A stretch of DNA of 64,000 nucleotides from an uncultured Flavobacteriales bacterium (GTDB lineage: Bacteria > Bacteroidota > Bacteroidia > Flavobacteriales > CAJXXR01), in the NCBI GenBank assembly GCA_913063375.1, contig CAJXXR010000005.1, positions 1 through 64,000 of the forward strand, read 5' to 3'. The notes below the pieces were generated by a model. The model was not told where the DNA came from, did no database searches, and worked only from the letters and a program-made list of their open reading frames with translations. Made by a program: the position numbers and the translations under genes. Positions 51,905 to 60,903 of the stretch are shown here, piece after piece (position 1 is the first letter of the stretch; every line of letters starts with the position of its first letter).

Positions 51905-52669
51905 CTATTTTGGATTAAATTCTGAAACTAAATTTTCATACCCTGTAATATCCATTCTTATAGAGCCAACCATCAAATCAGACTTTATTCTAACAGGCAG
52001 TTTTAATCGATCTTTAGTAATCCACACTTTTAGATCTTCTTCTTCATCAAACATTCTTCCTGTCTTCATTTTTGGAACAAAAGTCATACAATTTACCCTT
52101 CCAAATTTGGTCCTTATCTTTTGATCACCCACATATTTAAAGTAGGTTTCAAATAATTCATCATCCAGATAGATCGTAATAGGCACTTCATCACCCTTTT
52201 TAATATTAGAAAGATCTAAACTCCTTAAATAATAAACGAAAGAAATTAAATCTTGAGTAATCGGATTAATATCTATGGTATCGTCCTCGCTTTGTGCAGT
52301 TTTATTCTCTTGATCAAAAATTACATTTTGCTTGACCTTATAATTGCCCTCTTCTATATCTCTCGTAAACTTCAACGGCAATAAACTAGATGTATCCACA
52401 AAAGTCTGATAAGTATCTCTAACTTTAAAAAACATGTCGAAAAACCCTGCTGATTTCCCTTTCGCTACGATATGATAAGTAGTCTTACTTCCAACTTCTT
52501 CCGTTCCTTTAATTGACAAGGAACCGTGACCAGCATTGATCATACCGTAGTTCACCTTGAAGTCTATACGTTCACCAATCTGAAAGGCTGACTGCTGAGC
52601 CCTAACATCCTTATTAATAAAAACCGTAAAAAGTAATAGCCAAAAAAACACTCCTCTAATCATAATCAT
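51905..52669 (-). CDS. DUF3108 family secreted protein
   Basis: 254 residues. A signal peptide ends DVRAQQ; the body is DUF3108: FQIGERIDFKVNYGMINAGHGSL, VRDTYQTFVDTSSLLPLKFTRDIEEG, and LKVWITKDRLKLPVRIKSDLMVGSIRMDI. Predicted beta-rich periplasmic protein, related to an outer-membrane lipoprotein-carrier-like fold. Function unknown. It stands upstream of the TDO-family and M23 genes on the same strand, with a 156-nt gap, and is preceded by the terminator of leuS. Confidence 0.87.
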   Translation of the reverse strand: MIMIRGVFFWLLLFTVFINKDVRAQQSAFQIGERIDFKVNYGMINAGHGSLSIKGTEEVGSKTTYHIVAKGKSAGFFDMFFKVRDTYQTFVDTSSLLPLKFTRDIEEGNYKVKQNVIFDQENKTAQSEDDTIDINPITQDLISFVYYLRSLDLSNIKKGDEVPITIYLDDELFETYFKYVGDQKIRTKFGRVNCMTFVPKMKTGRMFDEEEDLKVWITKDRLKLPVRIKSDLMVGSIRMDITGYENLVSEFNPK

Positions 52670-52744
52670 TGTATTAATTCTACTTTACTTAAGTCAAAAG
52701 CTATTCCAAAATCAATTTAGCTATTATTCCAACCTCTTCTAAAA

Positions 52745-52782
52745 CAAAAAAAGCTCCCCATTTGTTTAAAAATGGGGAGCTC
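52745..52782 (-). terminator. Rho-independent terminator of leuS
   Basis: AGCTCCCCATTT pairs with AAATGGGGAGCT; on the minus strand it is followed by TTTTTTTGTTTT. It lies 74 nt past the leuS stop. Confidence 0.92.
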
Positions 52783-52855
52783 TTCCTTATTTATTTTCTG
52801 ATTACTCTCCCCTTATAACAACAAAGGCAAGTTACGTAATACTACTGATATGCAA

Positions 52856-55627
52856 CTATATAACGAAGTTAACAATTCGTTTTGGAACCACGATTACTTT
52901 TTTCGGTGAACCACCATTTAAATATTGTGTAGTCTTTTCATGTTCCATCACCGCTGCCTCTATCTCATCTTTAGACATATCTATAGGCAATTCAATGGTA
53001 AATCTCATCTTCCCATTAAACGAAACAGGATACTTATGTAAGCTTTCTACCAAATAAGCAGGATTAAATTTTGGATATTCTGCCTCTAACACCCCATCTT
53101 CATTTCCTAATTTCTCCCATAACTCTTCACAAATATGTGGAGCATAAGGTGAAATTATAACGATAAGATCCTCCAGTATAGCTCGTTTATTACATTTTAA
53201 CTTCTGAAGATCATTCACACAAACCATAAAGTTACTTACCGAAGTATTAAAAGAAAATGCTTCAACATCCTCTTCTGCTTTCTTTATTGTTTTGTGTAAT
53301 ACTTTCAATTCATCTGCGGTAGGAGCCTCTTCTGAAATGCTAAAAATTTCATCATTATGGAATAATCTCCAGAATTTTTTTAAGAAATTATATACACCAG
53401 ATATCCCACTAGTGCTCCAAGGTTTACTTTGATCAATTGGCCCTAAAAACATTTCATACATTCTTAAGGTGTCTGCGCCATATTCTTCTACTATAACATC
53501 AGGATTCACGACATTGAATTTAGACTTACTCATCTTTTCAACTTCTGAACCACAATGATAAGCTCCATCCTCAAGAACAAACTCAGCATCGGATAAATCT
53601 TCTCTCCAGGCCTTAAAAGCAGCTTGATCTAAGACGTCATCCTTAACTATATTTACATCAACATGCATAGGAACAGTATCATATTGATCCCTAAGATTAA
53701 AGCTAACAAAGGTATTGCTGTCTTTAACCCTATATACAAAGTTACTTCTACCTAGAATCATTCCTTGATTCACCAACTTTTTAAAGGGCTCTTCAACAAA
53801 TAAATGGCCTCTATCGTATAAGAATTTTGTCCAAAATCTAGAATATATAAGATGCCCTGTAGCATGCTCTGACCCTCCAATATAAAGGTCTACATTTTGC
53901 CAGTATTTCAATGCTTCTTTTGAAGCAAATGCTTCATTATTTTGCGCATCCATGTACCTAAACAAATACCAAGATGATCCTGCCCAACCTGGCATGGTAC
54001 TAGTCTCAATAGGATTACCATCTACAAACCAATCTTTACTTCTTGCCAGTGGTGGCTCTCCAGTTTCTGTAGGTTTATACTGATCAACTGCTGGTAGCTC
54101 AAGTGGCAAGGAGGAAACGTCCATAGCTTTAGCTATCCCGTTTTCGTAATATACCGGAATAGGCTCTCCCCAGTAACGCTGTCTACTGAAGGCCGCATCA
54201 CGCAACCTGAAATTAGTCCTCGCTTCACCTATTCCCTTATCATAAAGTTTAGATAAAATCGTTTTTGTTGCTTGCTTAACCTTCTGACCATTTAAGAAGT
54301 CTGAATTGATAAGGACACCTCCTTTCTCTTCCATTGCCGCTTCTAAAACAGCTTCTTCAGATCCATCTTTACTGATCACCTGAACAACTGGAATTCTAAA
54401 GTGACGTGCAAATGCAAAATCACGGCCATCATGACCTGGAACGGCCATTACTGCCCCGGTACCATAAGAACCTAACACATAATCACCAACCCAAATTGGA
54501 ATTGGATTTCCCGTTAATGGATGCTTGGCATAAGCGCCTGTAAATACACCTGAAATATTCTTAACTTCAGTTTGACGTTCTCTTTCTGATCTATTTTTTG
54601 CGACCTCAACATAAGCCTGAACTTTCGATTTATATTCATCAGCAACAATAGAATCTAGCAATTCACTTTCTGGAGCTAAGGTCATAAATGTAACACCAAA
54701 AATAGTATCTGGTCGAGTAGTAAAAACCTCTATTGACACTCCTTCATGATCCTGGATATCAAAGAAAACTTTGGCTCCTCTAGATTTTCCAATCCAGTTC
54801 TTCTGTTGCTCTTTCAATGCAGGACTCCAATCCAATTCCTCTAATCCTTTTAAAAGACGATCTGCATAAGCCGATACACGCATGGACCAACCCCACATTT
54901 TTTTCTTAACGACAGGGAAACCTCCACGCTCTGAAAGTCCTTCTTTTATCTCATCATTAGCCAATACCGTCCCTAATTCTGGACACCAATTTACAGTTCC
55001 CAAAGAACGAAAGGCTAATCTATAATTTTGTATTATTTCTTCTTTCTCGACTTCAGAAAAACCATTCCATTCATTTGCATTAAAACTTCCTTCAAATGAA
55101 CCATCTCCTTCCGCAGCACTGGAACCTCCCTCTTCGAATTTAGAAATCAACGTATCAAGAGCTTCAGCTTTATCTGTTTCTTTATTGTACCAGGAATTGA
55201 ATAACTCAAGAAAAATCCACTGCGTCCATTTATAATAATCTGGCTCAGTTGTTTTAAATGTTCTATCCCAGTCAAACGAAAATCCAATTTTATTTAACTG
55301 TGAAACGTACCTATCCGTATTGATATTTGTACTCACAGAGGGGTGCTGTCCTGTCTGAATAGCATACTGCTCAGCCGGCAAACCAAAAGCATCAAAGCCC
55401 ATTGGATGAAGGACATTATACCCTTTAAGACGTTTGTACCTCGCATAAATATCCGATGCAATATACCCCAATGGATGCCCAACGTGCAATCCTGCACCTG
55501 AAGGATAGGGGAACATATCTAAAACGTAAAATTTAGGTTTATCTCCACCGTTCTGCACTGCAAAACTTTTGTTTTGCTTCCAAAACGCTTGCCACTTCTT
55601 TTCAATATCTTGATACCTGTACTCCAT
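52856..55627 (-). CDS. leuS: Leucyl-tRNA synthetase
   Basis: 923 residues. The class I motifs are MFPYPSGAGLHVGHPLGY (HIGH) near residue 40 and MSKSKFNVV (KMSKS) near residue 700. The CP1 editing domain (about 240-450) has TTRPDTIFG and the GTGAVMAVPGHDGRDFAFA stretch with the catalytic Asp. It charges tRNA-Leu and edits mischarged residues. A promoter-like TATTTTTG lies 31 nt before the ATG, separate from the small-RNA unit further upstream. Confidence 0.97.
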   Translation of the reverse strand: MEYRYQDIEKKWQAFWKQNKSFAVQNGGDKPKFYVLDMFPYPSGAGLHVGHPLGYIASDIYARYKRLKGYNVLHPMGFDAFGLPAEQYAIQTGQHPSVSTNINTDRYVSQLNKIGFSFDWDRTFKTTEPDYYKWTQWIFLELFNSWYNKETDKAEALDTLISKFEEGGSSAAEGDGSFEGSFNANEWNGFSEVEKEEIIQNYRLAFRSLGTVNWCPELGTVLANDEIKEGLSERGGFPVVKKKMWGWSMRVSAYADRLLKGLEELDWSPALKEQQKNWIGKSRGAKVFFDIQDHEGVSIEVFTTRPDTIFGVTFMTLAPESELLDSIVADEYKSKVQAYVEVAKNRSERERQTEVKNISGVFTGAYAKHPLTGNPIPIWVGDYVLGSYGTGAVMAVPGHDGRDFAFARHFRIPVVQVISKDGSEEAVLEAAMEEKGGVLINSDFLNGQKVKQATKTILSKLYDKGIGEARTNFRLRDAAFSRQRYWGEPIPVYYENGIAKAMDVSSLPLELPAVDQYKPTETGEPPLARSKDWFVDGNPIETSTMPGWAGSSWYLFRYMDAQNNEAFASKEALKYWQNVDLYIGGSEHATGHLIYSRFWTKFLYDRGHLFVEEPFKKLVNQGMILGRSNFVYRVKDSNTFVSFNLRDQYDTVPMHVDVNIVKDDVLDQAAFKAWREDLSDAEFVLEDGAYHCGSEVEKMSKSKFNVVNPDVIVEEYGADTLRMYEMFLGPIDQSKPWSTSGISGVYNFLKKFWRLFHNDEIFSISEEAPTADELKVLHKTIKKAEEDVEAFSFNTSVSNFMVCVNDLQKLKCNKRAILEDLIVIISPYAPHICEELWEKLGNEDGVLEAEYPKFNPAYLVESLHKYPVSFNGKMRFTIELPIDMSKDEIEAAVMEHEKTTQYLNGGSPKKVIVVPKRIVNFVI

Positions 55628-55657
55628 GTGATTTAGGCTATTATGCTAGTAAAAAAG

Positions 55658-55665
55658 CAAAAATA
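55658..55665 (-). promoter_or_regulatory. -7 promoter element of leuS
   Basis: Minus-strand TATTTTTG fits TAnnTTTG, 31 nt before the leuS ATG and downstream of the terminator at 55725-55763, so leuS need not read through that terminator. Confidence 0.5.
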
Positions 55666-55724
55666 TGAAATACTTTTGAGGAAATCACCTTAAGCAATCC
55701 TCATTCAATAAGATTTATCCCATT

Positions 55725-55763
55725 AAAAAAATAAGGGCCGTGATTTTCATCACAGCCCTCCTT
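55725..55763 (-). terminator. Rho-independent terminator of the candidate small RNA
   Basis: GGGC-GTGAT pairs with ATCAC-GCCC (one C/A mismatch) around a four-base loop; on the minus strand it is followed by TTATTTTTTT. It lies between divergently transcribed genes, where no coding gene needs it. Confidence 0.8.
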
Positions 55764-55873
55764 ATAAATTGCTTTTTCTTAGCTTAACCTAATGGGTATA
55801 TATTATTCCGCTTAAATATTCATGATAATACTAACCGTAAATAGAGAAAACTACCTCCCTATTTGTTACCAAC
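55725..55873 (-). ncRNA. Candidate small RNA (about 150 nt) upstream of leuS
   Basis: A complete transcription unit without a reading frame. The promoter is TTTG (55911-55908), 21 nt, TATATTTG (55886-55879); the unit ends in the terminator above. Inside are possible stems: AAATA...GAG with CTC-TATTT, and GGT...TATTAT with ATAATA...ACC around an internal loop. I do not recognise the family; it is shorter than typical 6S RNA. The alternative, a leuS leader with an attenuator, is weakened by the separate leuS promoter. Confidence 0.5.
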
Positions 55874-55878
55874 TACAA

Positions 55879-55911
55879 CAAATATAATAATTCAAATCTC
55901 ATTTTTGCAAA
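55879..55911 (-). promoter_or_regulatory. Consensus promoter of the candidate small RNA (TTTG-N21-TAnnTTTG)
   Basis: Minus-strand TTTG at 55911-55908 and TATATTTG at 55886-55879, spacing 21 nt, both exact matches. The remaining part of the gap to 56070 shows nothing else apart from GACCTTTG (55994-56001), one base off a -7 element for the downstream plus-strand gene. Confidence 0.65.
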
Positions 55912-56070
55912 AAGACCTTAAAATAAACCTATTCTATCAGATAGAATACTAGATTTTTAACCTTCAATAAACTTATAATTTCGTAACTTGCCGACCTTTG
56001 TCCCATTCTGCCTAAAATCAGATGTAGACACAGTCAGAATACACATTACCTAGTAAAACGATATACATAG

Positions 56071-57048
56071 ATGAAGGAAATAACCAGCTCTTTTACTCAA
56101 CAATTAAGGGAAGCCACTAACATAGCCAAACAGGCAAAGTTCACTACCCATAATCAAGAAATCCGAAATGTATTAATTTCAGGACTTGGTGGTTCAGGTA
56201 TTGGAGGAACGATTGTGCAAGATCTTACAAAGTTAACGGCATCGGCTTCAATTACAATAAACAAAACCTATGAGATCCCTGCATTTGTAAATGAATACAC
56301 ACTGGTAATTATCTCATCCTACTCTGGCAACACGGAAGAAACCCTTCATGCTTTCAAACAAGCTTTGGCTGCCAAAGCCAAAATATGCTGTATCAGCTCA
56401 GGAGGTCAAGTTGTGGAGATAGCAACTGATGCTCAAATTGATCACATGATCGTACCTGGGGGGAACCAACCTAGAGCAATGCTTGCCTATTCTCTTACAG
56501 GCCTGATGCATATCTTAGGTTTTCACAATATCATCTCTTCAGATTTTGAAAATGATTGGATTAGAAGCATTGAGGAAATTGACAAAAGTGAGTTAACTAT
56601 TCAAGAAGATGCATTGGCCTTAGCTAAATCTCTTGATGGTAAATCACCTGTTCTTTATGGGATGGATGGCTATGCAGGAATCACCATTCGCTTCAGACAA
56701 CAGTTAAATGAAAATGCAAAAATACTACTTTGGCATCACATCATTCCTGAGATGAACCACAACGAATTGGTAGGATGGACAAAGGACTCTAATCATCAAG
56801 TGGTATTTTTAGCCAACAACTCCGACAGCGAACGAATTCTAAAAAGAACTGAAATTTGCCACGAGATTGTCGGAAAATATGCCAAAAACCCAATTACAGT
56901 AACCGCTATAGGTGAAAATAAAATTCAAAATAGTCTTTACTGGATTCATTTTGGTGACTGGGTTTCTTTTTACCTTTCTGAAATCAGAAATGTAGACCCA
57001 GTTGAAGTAAAAGTTATTGACTTTTTAAAATCTGAATTAGCGAAATAA
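56071..57048 (+). CDS. Bifunctional phosphoglucose/phosphomannose isomerase (SIS domain)
   Basis: 325 residues, two SIS domains of the archaeal-type PGI/PMI. VLISGLGGSGIGG and ISSYSGNTEETLHA are sugar-phosphate binding motifs; the PGGNQPRAMLAYSL stretch and the catalytic HHIIPEMNHNELVGW region (Glu and His) are typical. It interconverts fructose-6-phosphate with glucose-6- and mannose-6-phosphate. It begins a plus-strand run with lipB 8 nt after its stop. Confidence 0.9.
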   Translation: MKEITSSFTQQLREATNIAKQAKFTTHNQEIRNVLISGLGGSGIGGTIVQDLTKLTASASITINKTYEIPAFVNEYTLVIISSYSGNTEETLHAFKQALAAKAKICCISSGGQVVEIATDAQIDHMIVPGGNQPRAMLAYSLTGLMHILGFHNIISSDFENDWIRSIEEIDKSELTIQEDALALAKSLDGKSPVLYGMDGYAGITIRFRQQLNENAKILLWHHIIPEMNHNELVGWTKDSNHQVVFLANNSDSERILKRTEICHEIVGKYAKNPITVTAIGENKIQNSLYWIHFGDWVSFYLSEIRNVDPVEVKVIDFLKSELAK

Positions 57049-57056
57049 TAAAGGCT

Positions 57057-57776
57057 ATGAAAAAGGTTATTCTACAAGATTTAGGAGAAGTGGATTATGC
57101 GAAAGCTTGGGACTATCAGGAAAAAATCTTCGGAGGACTTTTGACTGAAAAATCAGAAAATCGCAAAAAGGAAGAAAACGAGAAGACCACCCTTCAAAAC
57201 TATTTACTAGTTTGTCAGCACCCACATGTATATACATTAGGGAAAAGCGGGAGTGAAGAAAATCTTTTAATAAACAGCCTTCAACTACAAGAAAAAAAAG
57301 CCTCCTTCTATAAAATCAATAGAGGCGGAGACATTACCTACCATGGCCCAGGCCAAATGGTAGTATACCCGATCTTTGATCTGGATCAATTTTTCACCGA
57401 TATTCATAAATATTTACGCTTTCTGGAAGAAGCCGTTATCCTAACCTTAAAGGAATACGGAATTGAATCAGGAAGAATAAATGGATCAACTGGAGTATGG
57501 CTAGATTGGGACAATCCAAAAGCTAGAAAAATTTGCGCAATGGGCGTGAGAGCAAGTAGATGGGTGACTATGCACGGCTTAGCCTTCAACTTAAATTCCG
57601 ATCTTTCTTACTTTGATAATATTGTTCCCTGTGGAATTACAGACAAGGCTGTCACCTCCCTGCATCTAGAGTTAAATAGACCCATTGATGAGGATGAAGT
57701 GAAAGAAAAATTAGTCGGTCATCTTCAAGATCTTTTCGAATTCGAAATTATTAAGAAAGAAAAAAACATCTTATAA
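57057..57776 (+). CDS. lipB: Octanoyl-[acyl carrier protein]:protein N-octanoyltransferase
   Basis: 239 residues. The LipB signatures NRGGDITYHGPGQMVVYPI, SGRINGSTGVW, the Lys of ARKICAMG, RWVTMHGLAFNLN and the acyl-carrying Cys of VPCGITDKAVTSL are all present. It moves octanoate from ACP to the lipoyl domains of 2-oxoacid dehydrogenases. LipA is not in the window. It follows the isomerase gene by 8 nt and ends in a terminator. Confidence 0.95.
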   Translation: MKKVILQDLGEVDYAKAWDYQEKIFGGLLTEKSENRKKEENEKTTLQNYLLVCQHPHVYTLGKSGSEENLLINSLQLQEKKASFYKINRGGDITYHGPGQMVVYPIFDLDQFFTDIHKYLRFLEEAVILTLKEYGIESGRINGSTGVWLDWDNPKARKICAMGVRASRWVTMHGLAFNLNSDLSYFDNIVPCGITDKAVTSLHLELNRPIDEDEVKEKLVGHLQDLFEFEIIKKEKNIL

Positions 57777-57800
57777 GCCTTGAACCCAAGGCTTTTTTTT
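57775..57800 (+). terminator. Rho-independent terminator of lipB
   Basis: AAGCCTTG pairs with CAAGGCTT around AACC and runs into eight T. Its first bases overlap the lipB stop. Confidence 0.92.
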
Positions 57801-57921
57801 ATTTTTATGACACCAAGTAATAATTTCACATAAGAATTTGGAGATTTACCTACAAATTCAAATGTCGAATACTACTCGGAATAAAGGTTTCTTAATTTAT
57901 ATTTACAATCTTTAACGGCAT

Positions 57922-58800
57922 ATGAATTCGAAAAAAGATACTTTTAATAAAAATAGACTTCGGACAGCTTACCTATCTGTGATAGTTAGTATTTCCCTAG
58001 TACTATTTATGGTCGGCCTACTAAGCGTTGTACTTCTGTTTACCTATTCTTTTTCCAATCAGGTAAAAGAACAGATAACATTTACAGCATTTTTAGACCC
58101 TTCAGCAAAAGAGGTAGATACCAGAGCTTTTGAAAAGACCCTTCAGCAAATGAAGGAAGTAAAATCAATAGCACATATCAGCAAGGAGGATGCTGCAAAG
58201 AACATGCAACCCTACCTAGGAGAAAATTTCCTAGAGCTACTGGACTTTAATCCATTATTTGATGCTGTAGATATAAATTTTAAATCCTCCTTTGTTAACA
58301 TCGAGAATTTAAGCAAAATTGAAAAGGAAATTTTAGGTCATGACATTGTTAAAGATGTTGTTTACCAAAAGTCAGCTATTTACACAATCGGAAAAAATAT
58401 TCAAAAAATAAGTTTGGCTTTATTGGCCTTTTGTTCATTGTTCTTATTGATTGCTATTTCATTGATCAATAACGCCATTAGACTTGCCATCTATTCTAAA
58501 CGATTCACTATAAGAACAATGCAACTAGTAGGAGCAACAAGAAGTTTTATTAGAAAACCATTCCTGATGAATAGCTTTATTCAAGCCCTTATTTCAACGA
58601 TTGTTGCCTGCCTAATGCTAGGGGGAGCCTTATTGTTTCTAGAGAAGCAAATTTTAAGCTTCTCTCTATTAGAAAATATGAATTATTTAGGTGCCATAGC
58701 TGGAATTATTCTAGCTACTGGAGTTACTATCTCATGGATCTGCACCTATTTCTCTGTTAGAAAATATCTTAATCTTAAAAGCGCAGCTTTACATTTTTAA
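57922..58800 (+). CDS. ftsX: Cell division protein FtsX
   Basis: 292 residues: a cytoplasmic N-terminus, one membrane helix (about 18-42), a periplasmic domain (about 45-165; ITFTAFLDPSAKEVD and HISKEDAAKNM) and three more helices in the C-terminal FtsX permease domain (RLAIYSKRFTIRTMQLVGATRSFIRKPF between them). With the ATPase FtsE it controls peptidoglycan hydrolases at the division site. FtsE is not adjacent. The next genes, DUF3098 and uppP, follow at 11 and 2 nt, as is usual in Bacteroidota. Confidence 0.93.
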   Translation: MNSKKDTFNKNRLRTAYLSVIVSISLVLFMVGLLSVVLLFTYSFSNQVKEQITFTAFLDPSAKEVDTRAFEKTLQQMKEVKSIAHISKEDAAKNMQPYLGENFLELLDFNPLFDAVDINFKSSFVNIENLSKIEKEILGHDIVKDVVYQKSAIYTIGKNIQKISLALLAFCSLFLLIAISLINNAIRLAIYSKRFTIRTMQLVGATRSFIRKPFLMNSFIQALISTIVACLMLGGALLFLEKQILSFSLLENMNYLGAIAGIILATGVTISWICTYFSVRKYLNLKSAALHF

Positions 58801-58811
58801 TACTTTAAAAC

Positions 58812-59042
58812 ATGGATAACAACAAAGACTTTGTTTTCACTAAAAAGAACTATCAGATTTTATTAATTGGAATTGCATTAATTCTACTTGGATTCCTATT
58901 AATGAGAGGAGGAGGTTCTGATGATGGCGTAAGTTATAATCCAGAAATATTTAGTTTTTCAAGAATAACGCTTGCTCCAATTCTAATTGTAGCAGGGTTA
59001 ATTGTAGATGTCTACGCAATTTTCTACCGCGATAACAAATAA
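58812..59042 (+). CDS. DUF3098 small membrane protein
   Basis: 76 residues with two membrane helices (QILLIGIALILLGFLLM and RITLAPILIVAGLIVDVYAIF) joined by a short acidic loop carrying GGGSDDG and YNPEIFSFSR. This is the DUF3098 family of Bacteroidota. Its fixed place between ftsX and uppP suggests a role in envelope growth, but its function is unknown. Confidence 0.92.
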   Translation: MDNNKDFVFTKKNYQILLIGIALILLGFLLMRGGGSDDGVSYNPEIFSFSRITLAPILIVAGLIVDVYAIFYRDNK

Positions 59043-59044
59043 AC

Positions 59045-59848
59045 ATGGGATTATTAGAAGCGTTAATCCTTGGAATTATTCAGGGGTTGACAGAATTTTT
59101 ACCTGTTAGTAGTAGTGGGCATATAGAGCTAGGAAAAGAGATCCTAAATGTTCACGTTAAAGACCCTTTACTCTTTAGCATTGTAGTCCATGGAGCAACT
59201 GCTCTTAGTACTGTCGTTATTTTCAGAAAAGATATTTTATCCATACTTAAAGAGCTATTAGCCTTCAAGTGGAATGAAGGTACTCAATACACTGCAAAAA
59301 TTGCCTTGTCAATGATCCCTGTTGGCTTGGTAGGCGTTTTACTTGAAAAAGAAATTGAATCCTTTTTTGAAGGTAAAATTCTCTTAGTTGGATGTATGCT
59401 TTTATTAACTGGTATCTTACTATTCTTGACAACGAAGGCCAAGGAAAAGTCCGGAGAAGTCAACTTTAAAAACGCAGGAATCATTGGGATAGCACAAGCA
59501 ATAGCAATCTTACCTGGAATTAGCAGAAGTGGATCTACCATTGCTACTTCCCTTCTACTTGGCGTGAATAGAGAAAAGGCTGCCAGATTTTCCTTCTTGA
59601 TGGTACTACCTCCTATTTTAGGCGCAGTGGGTCTAAAGGTTAAGGATTACATGGAATTAGATCAATTACAGGCCGCTGAATCCACTAACACACTAGCATT
59701 GACTGTTGGGTTTATAGCAGCATTTATCTCTGGCTTGATTGCTTGTAAATGGATGCTACAAATAGTTAAAAAGGCAAAACTTCAGCATTTTGCTTATTAC
59801 TGTTTTACTGTAGGGACTATAGCCATAATCTGGAAGTTAATCATGTAA
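59045..59848 (+). CDS. uppP: Undecaprenyl-diphosphate phosphatase
   Basis: 267 residues, about eight membrane helices. The active-site motifs are GLTEFLPVSSSGHIEL near residue 15-30 (ExxxE-type plus PVSSSGH) and LPGISRSGSTIATSLLLG near residue 155 (PGxSRSG). It recycles the lipid carrier for peptidoglycan and other surface glycans and gives bacitracin resistance. It is 2 nt after the DUF3098 gene and 2 nt before a glycosyltransferase-like gene. Confidence 0.95.
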   Translation: MGLLEALILGIIQGLTEFLPVSSSGHIELGKEILNVHVKDPLLFSIVVHGATALSTVVIFRKDILSILKELLAFKWNEGTQYTAKIALSMIPVGLVGVLLEKEIESFFEGKILLVGCMLLLTGILLFLTTKAKEKSGEVNFKNAGIIGIAQAIAILPGISRSGSTIATSLLLGVNREKAARFSFLMVLPPILGAVGLKVKDYMELDQLQAAESTNTLALTVGFIAAFISGLIACKWMLQIVKKAKLQHFAYYCFTVGTIAIIWKLIM

Positions 59849-59850
59849 AT

Positions 59851-60903
59851 ATGGAAAAACGAAAGGTATTAATCTGCCCCCTAAATTGGGGATTAGGACA
59901 TGCCTCTCGTTGTGTTCCAATTATTCGAGAACTACATCGACAGGGACACACTATTATGCTTGCCAGTTCTGGCTCTGCTCATACCTTTCTACGTAGAGAG
60001 TTACCAGAATTCACCTTAGAAGAACTTCCCGATTACCACATTAAATACTGGCGAAGTATTCCAATTTGGTTAAGTGTTCTATTTCAATTCCCAAAATTAT
60101 ATTTTAAAATTCGAAGCGAACATTCAGCCGTAAAAAAACTTATCACCAAGCATAGTATAGATACTATTATATCTGATAATAGGCTAGGTGGGTATGACGC
60201 TAGGATTAAATCAATTTATATAAGCCACCAAATCCAGATTAAAGACCCCTTCGGATCTTTTCAAAATATCGCAAGTCGTCTCCACAATAGATTCATGCAA
60301 AAGTTTGATCAAATTTGGATTCCAGACCTTGAACATCCAAAGGAAAATTTAGGTGGAGCCTTATCTCATCCATCCATAAAGTTGGAAAAAAGTAAATATA
60401 TCGGTTGGTTAAGTAGGTTAGAAATTACTAATCCTTCTAAAGAGAGCTCTAATATATTGATACTATTATCAGGAATTGAGCCTTTCAGAGCCGACTTGGA
60501 AGCTGATTTAATCAAACAGGCTAAACTATTACCCTCCTACACTTTTACAGTAATAGGAGGGCAAATCACTCCTACTCAAGAGGATCACCACTTACCTAGC
60601 CATATGCACTATATTCCTTTTGGAGGAAAACACGTTTTAGAAGAAGAGATTGGCAAGGCATCATTGATAATCTGCAGACCTGGTTACTCAACACTTATGG
60701 ATCTTGCACTATTTAAGAAAAAGGTTTTATTAATCCCGAGTCCAGGTCAAACTGAGCAAGTGTATTTAGCGAACAGGCTAAATTGTTTTATTACTAATCA
60801 ATCTAAACTAATGCTTTCGGAACAAATCCCCTTAGCATTCAACTATCCTCCCTTAAACCCTCAGGGGGCTGTTGTAGATTTCAGATCAATTATCAAGCTC
60901 TAA
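59851..60903 (+). CDS. Glycosyltransferase, MurG/GT28-like fold
   Basis: 350 residues. N-terminal LICPLNWGLGHASRCVPIIREL contains the glycine loop of GT-B enzymes; the C-terminal half has ILILLSGIEPFRADLE and the nucleotide-sugar site RPGYSTLMDLALFKKKVLLIPSPGQTEQ. The sugar and acceptor are unknown. It follows uppP by 2 nt, so an undecaprenyl-linked or glycolipid acceptor is plausible. Its 3' end overlaps the convergent MbnP-like gene by 18 nt. Confidence 0.85.
   Translation: MEKRKVLICPLNWGLGHASRCVPIIRELHRQGHTIMLASSGSAHTFLRRELPEFTLEELPDYHIKYWRSIPIWLSVLFQFPKLYFKIRSEHSAVKKLITKHSIDTIISDNRLGGYDARIKSIYISHQIQIKDPFGSFQNIASRLHNRFMQKFDQIWIPDLEHPKENLGGALSHPSIKLEKSKYIGWLSRLEITNPSKESSNILILLSGIEPFRADLEADLIKQAKLLPSYTFTVIGGQITPTQEDHHLPSHMHYIPFGGKHVLEEEIGKASLIICRPGYSTLMDLALFKKKVLLIPSPGQTEQVYLANRLNCFITNQSKLMLSEQIPLAFNYPPLNPQGAVVDFRSIIKL

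Noticed and set aside
55715..55750. Eleven-codon leader peptide (MKITALIFLMG) with an AAGGAGG site upstream of leuS, suggesting leucine attenuation
   Set aside because: It lies wholly within the terminator stem and T-tract, Shine-Dalgarno sites are not used much in this phylum, it has only two Leu codons, and leuS has a promoter further downstream.
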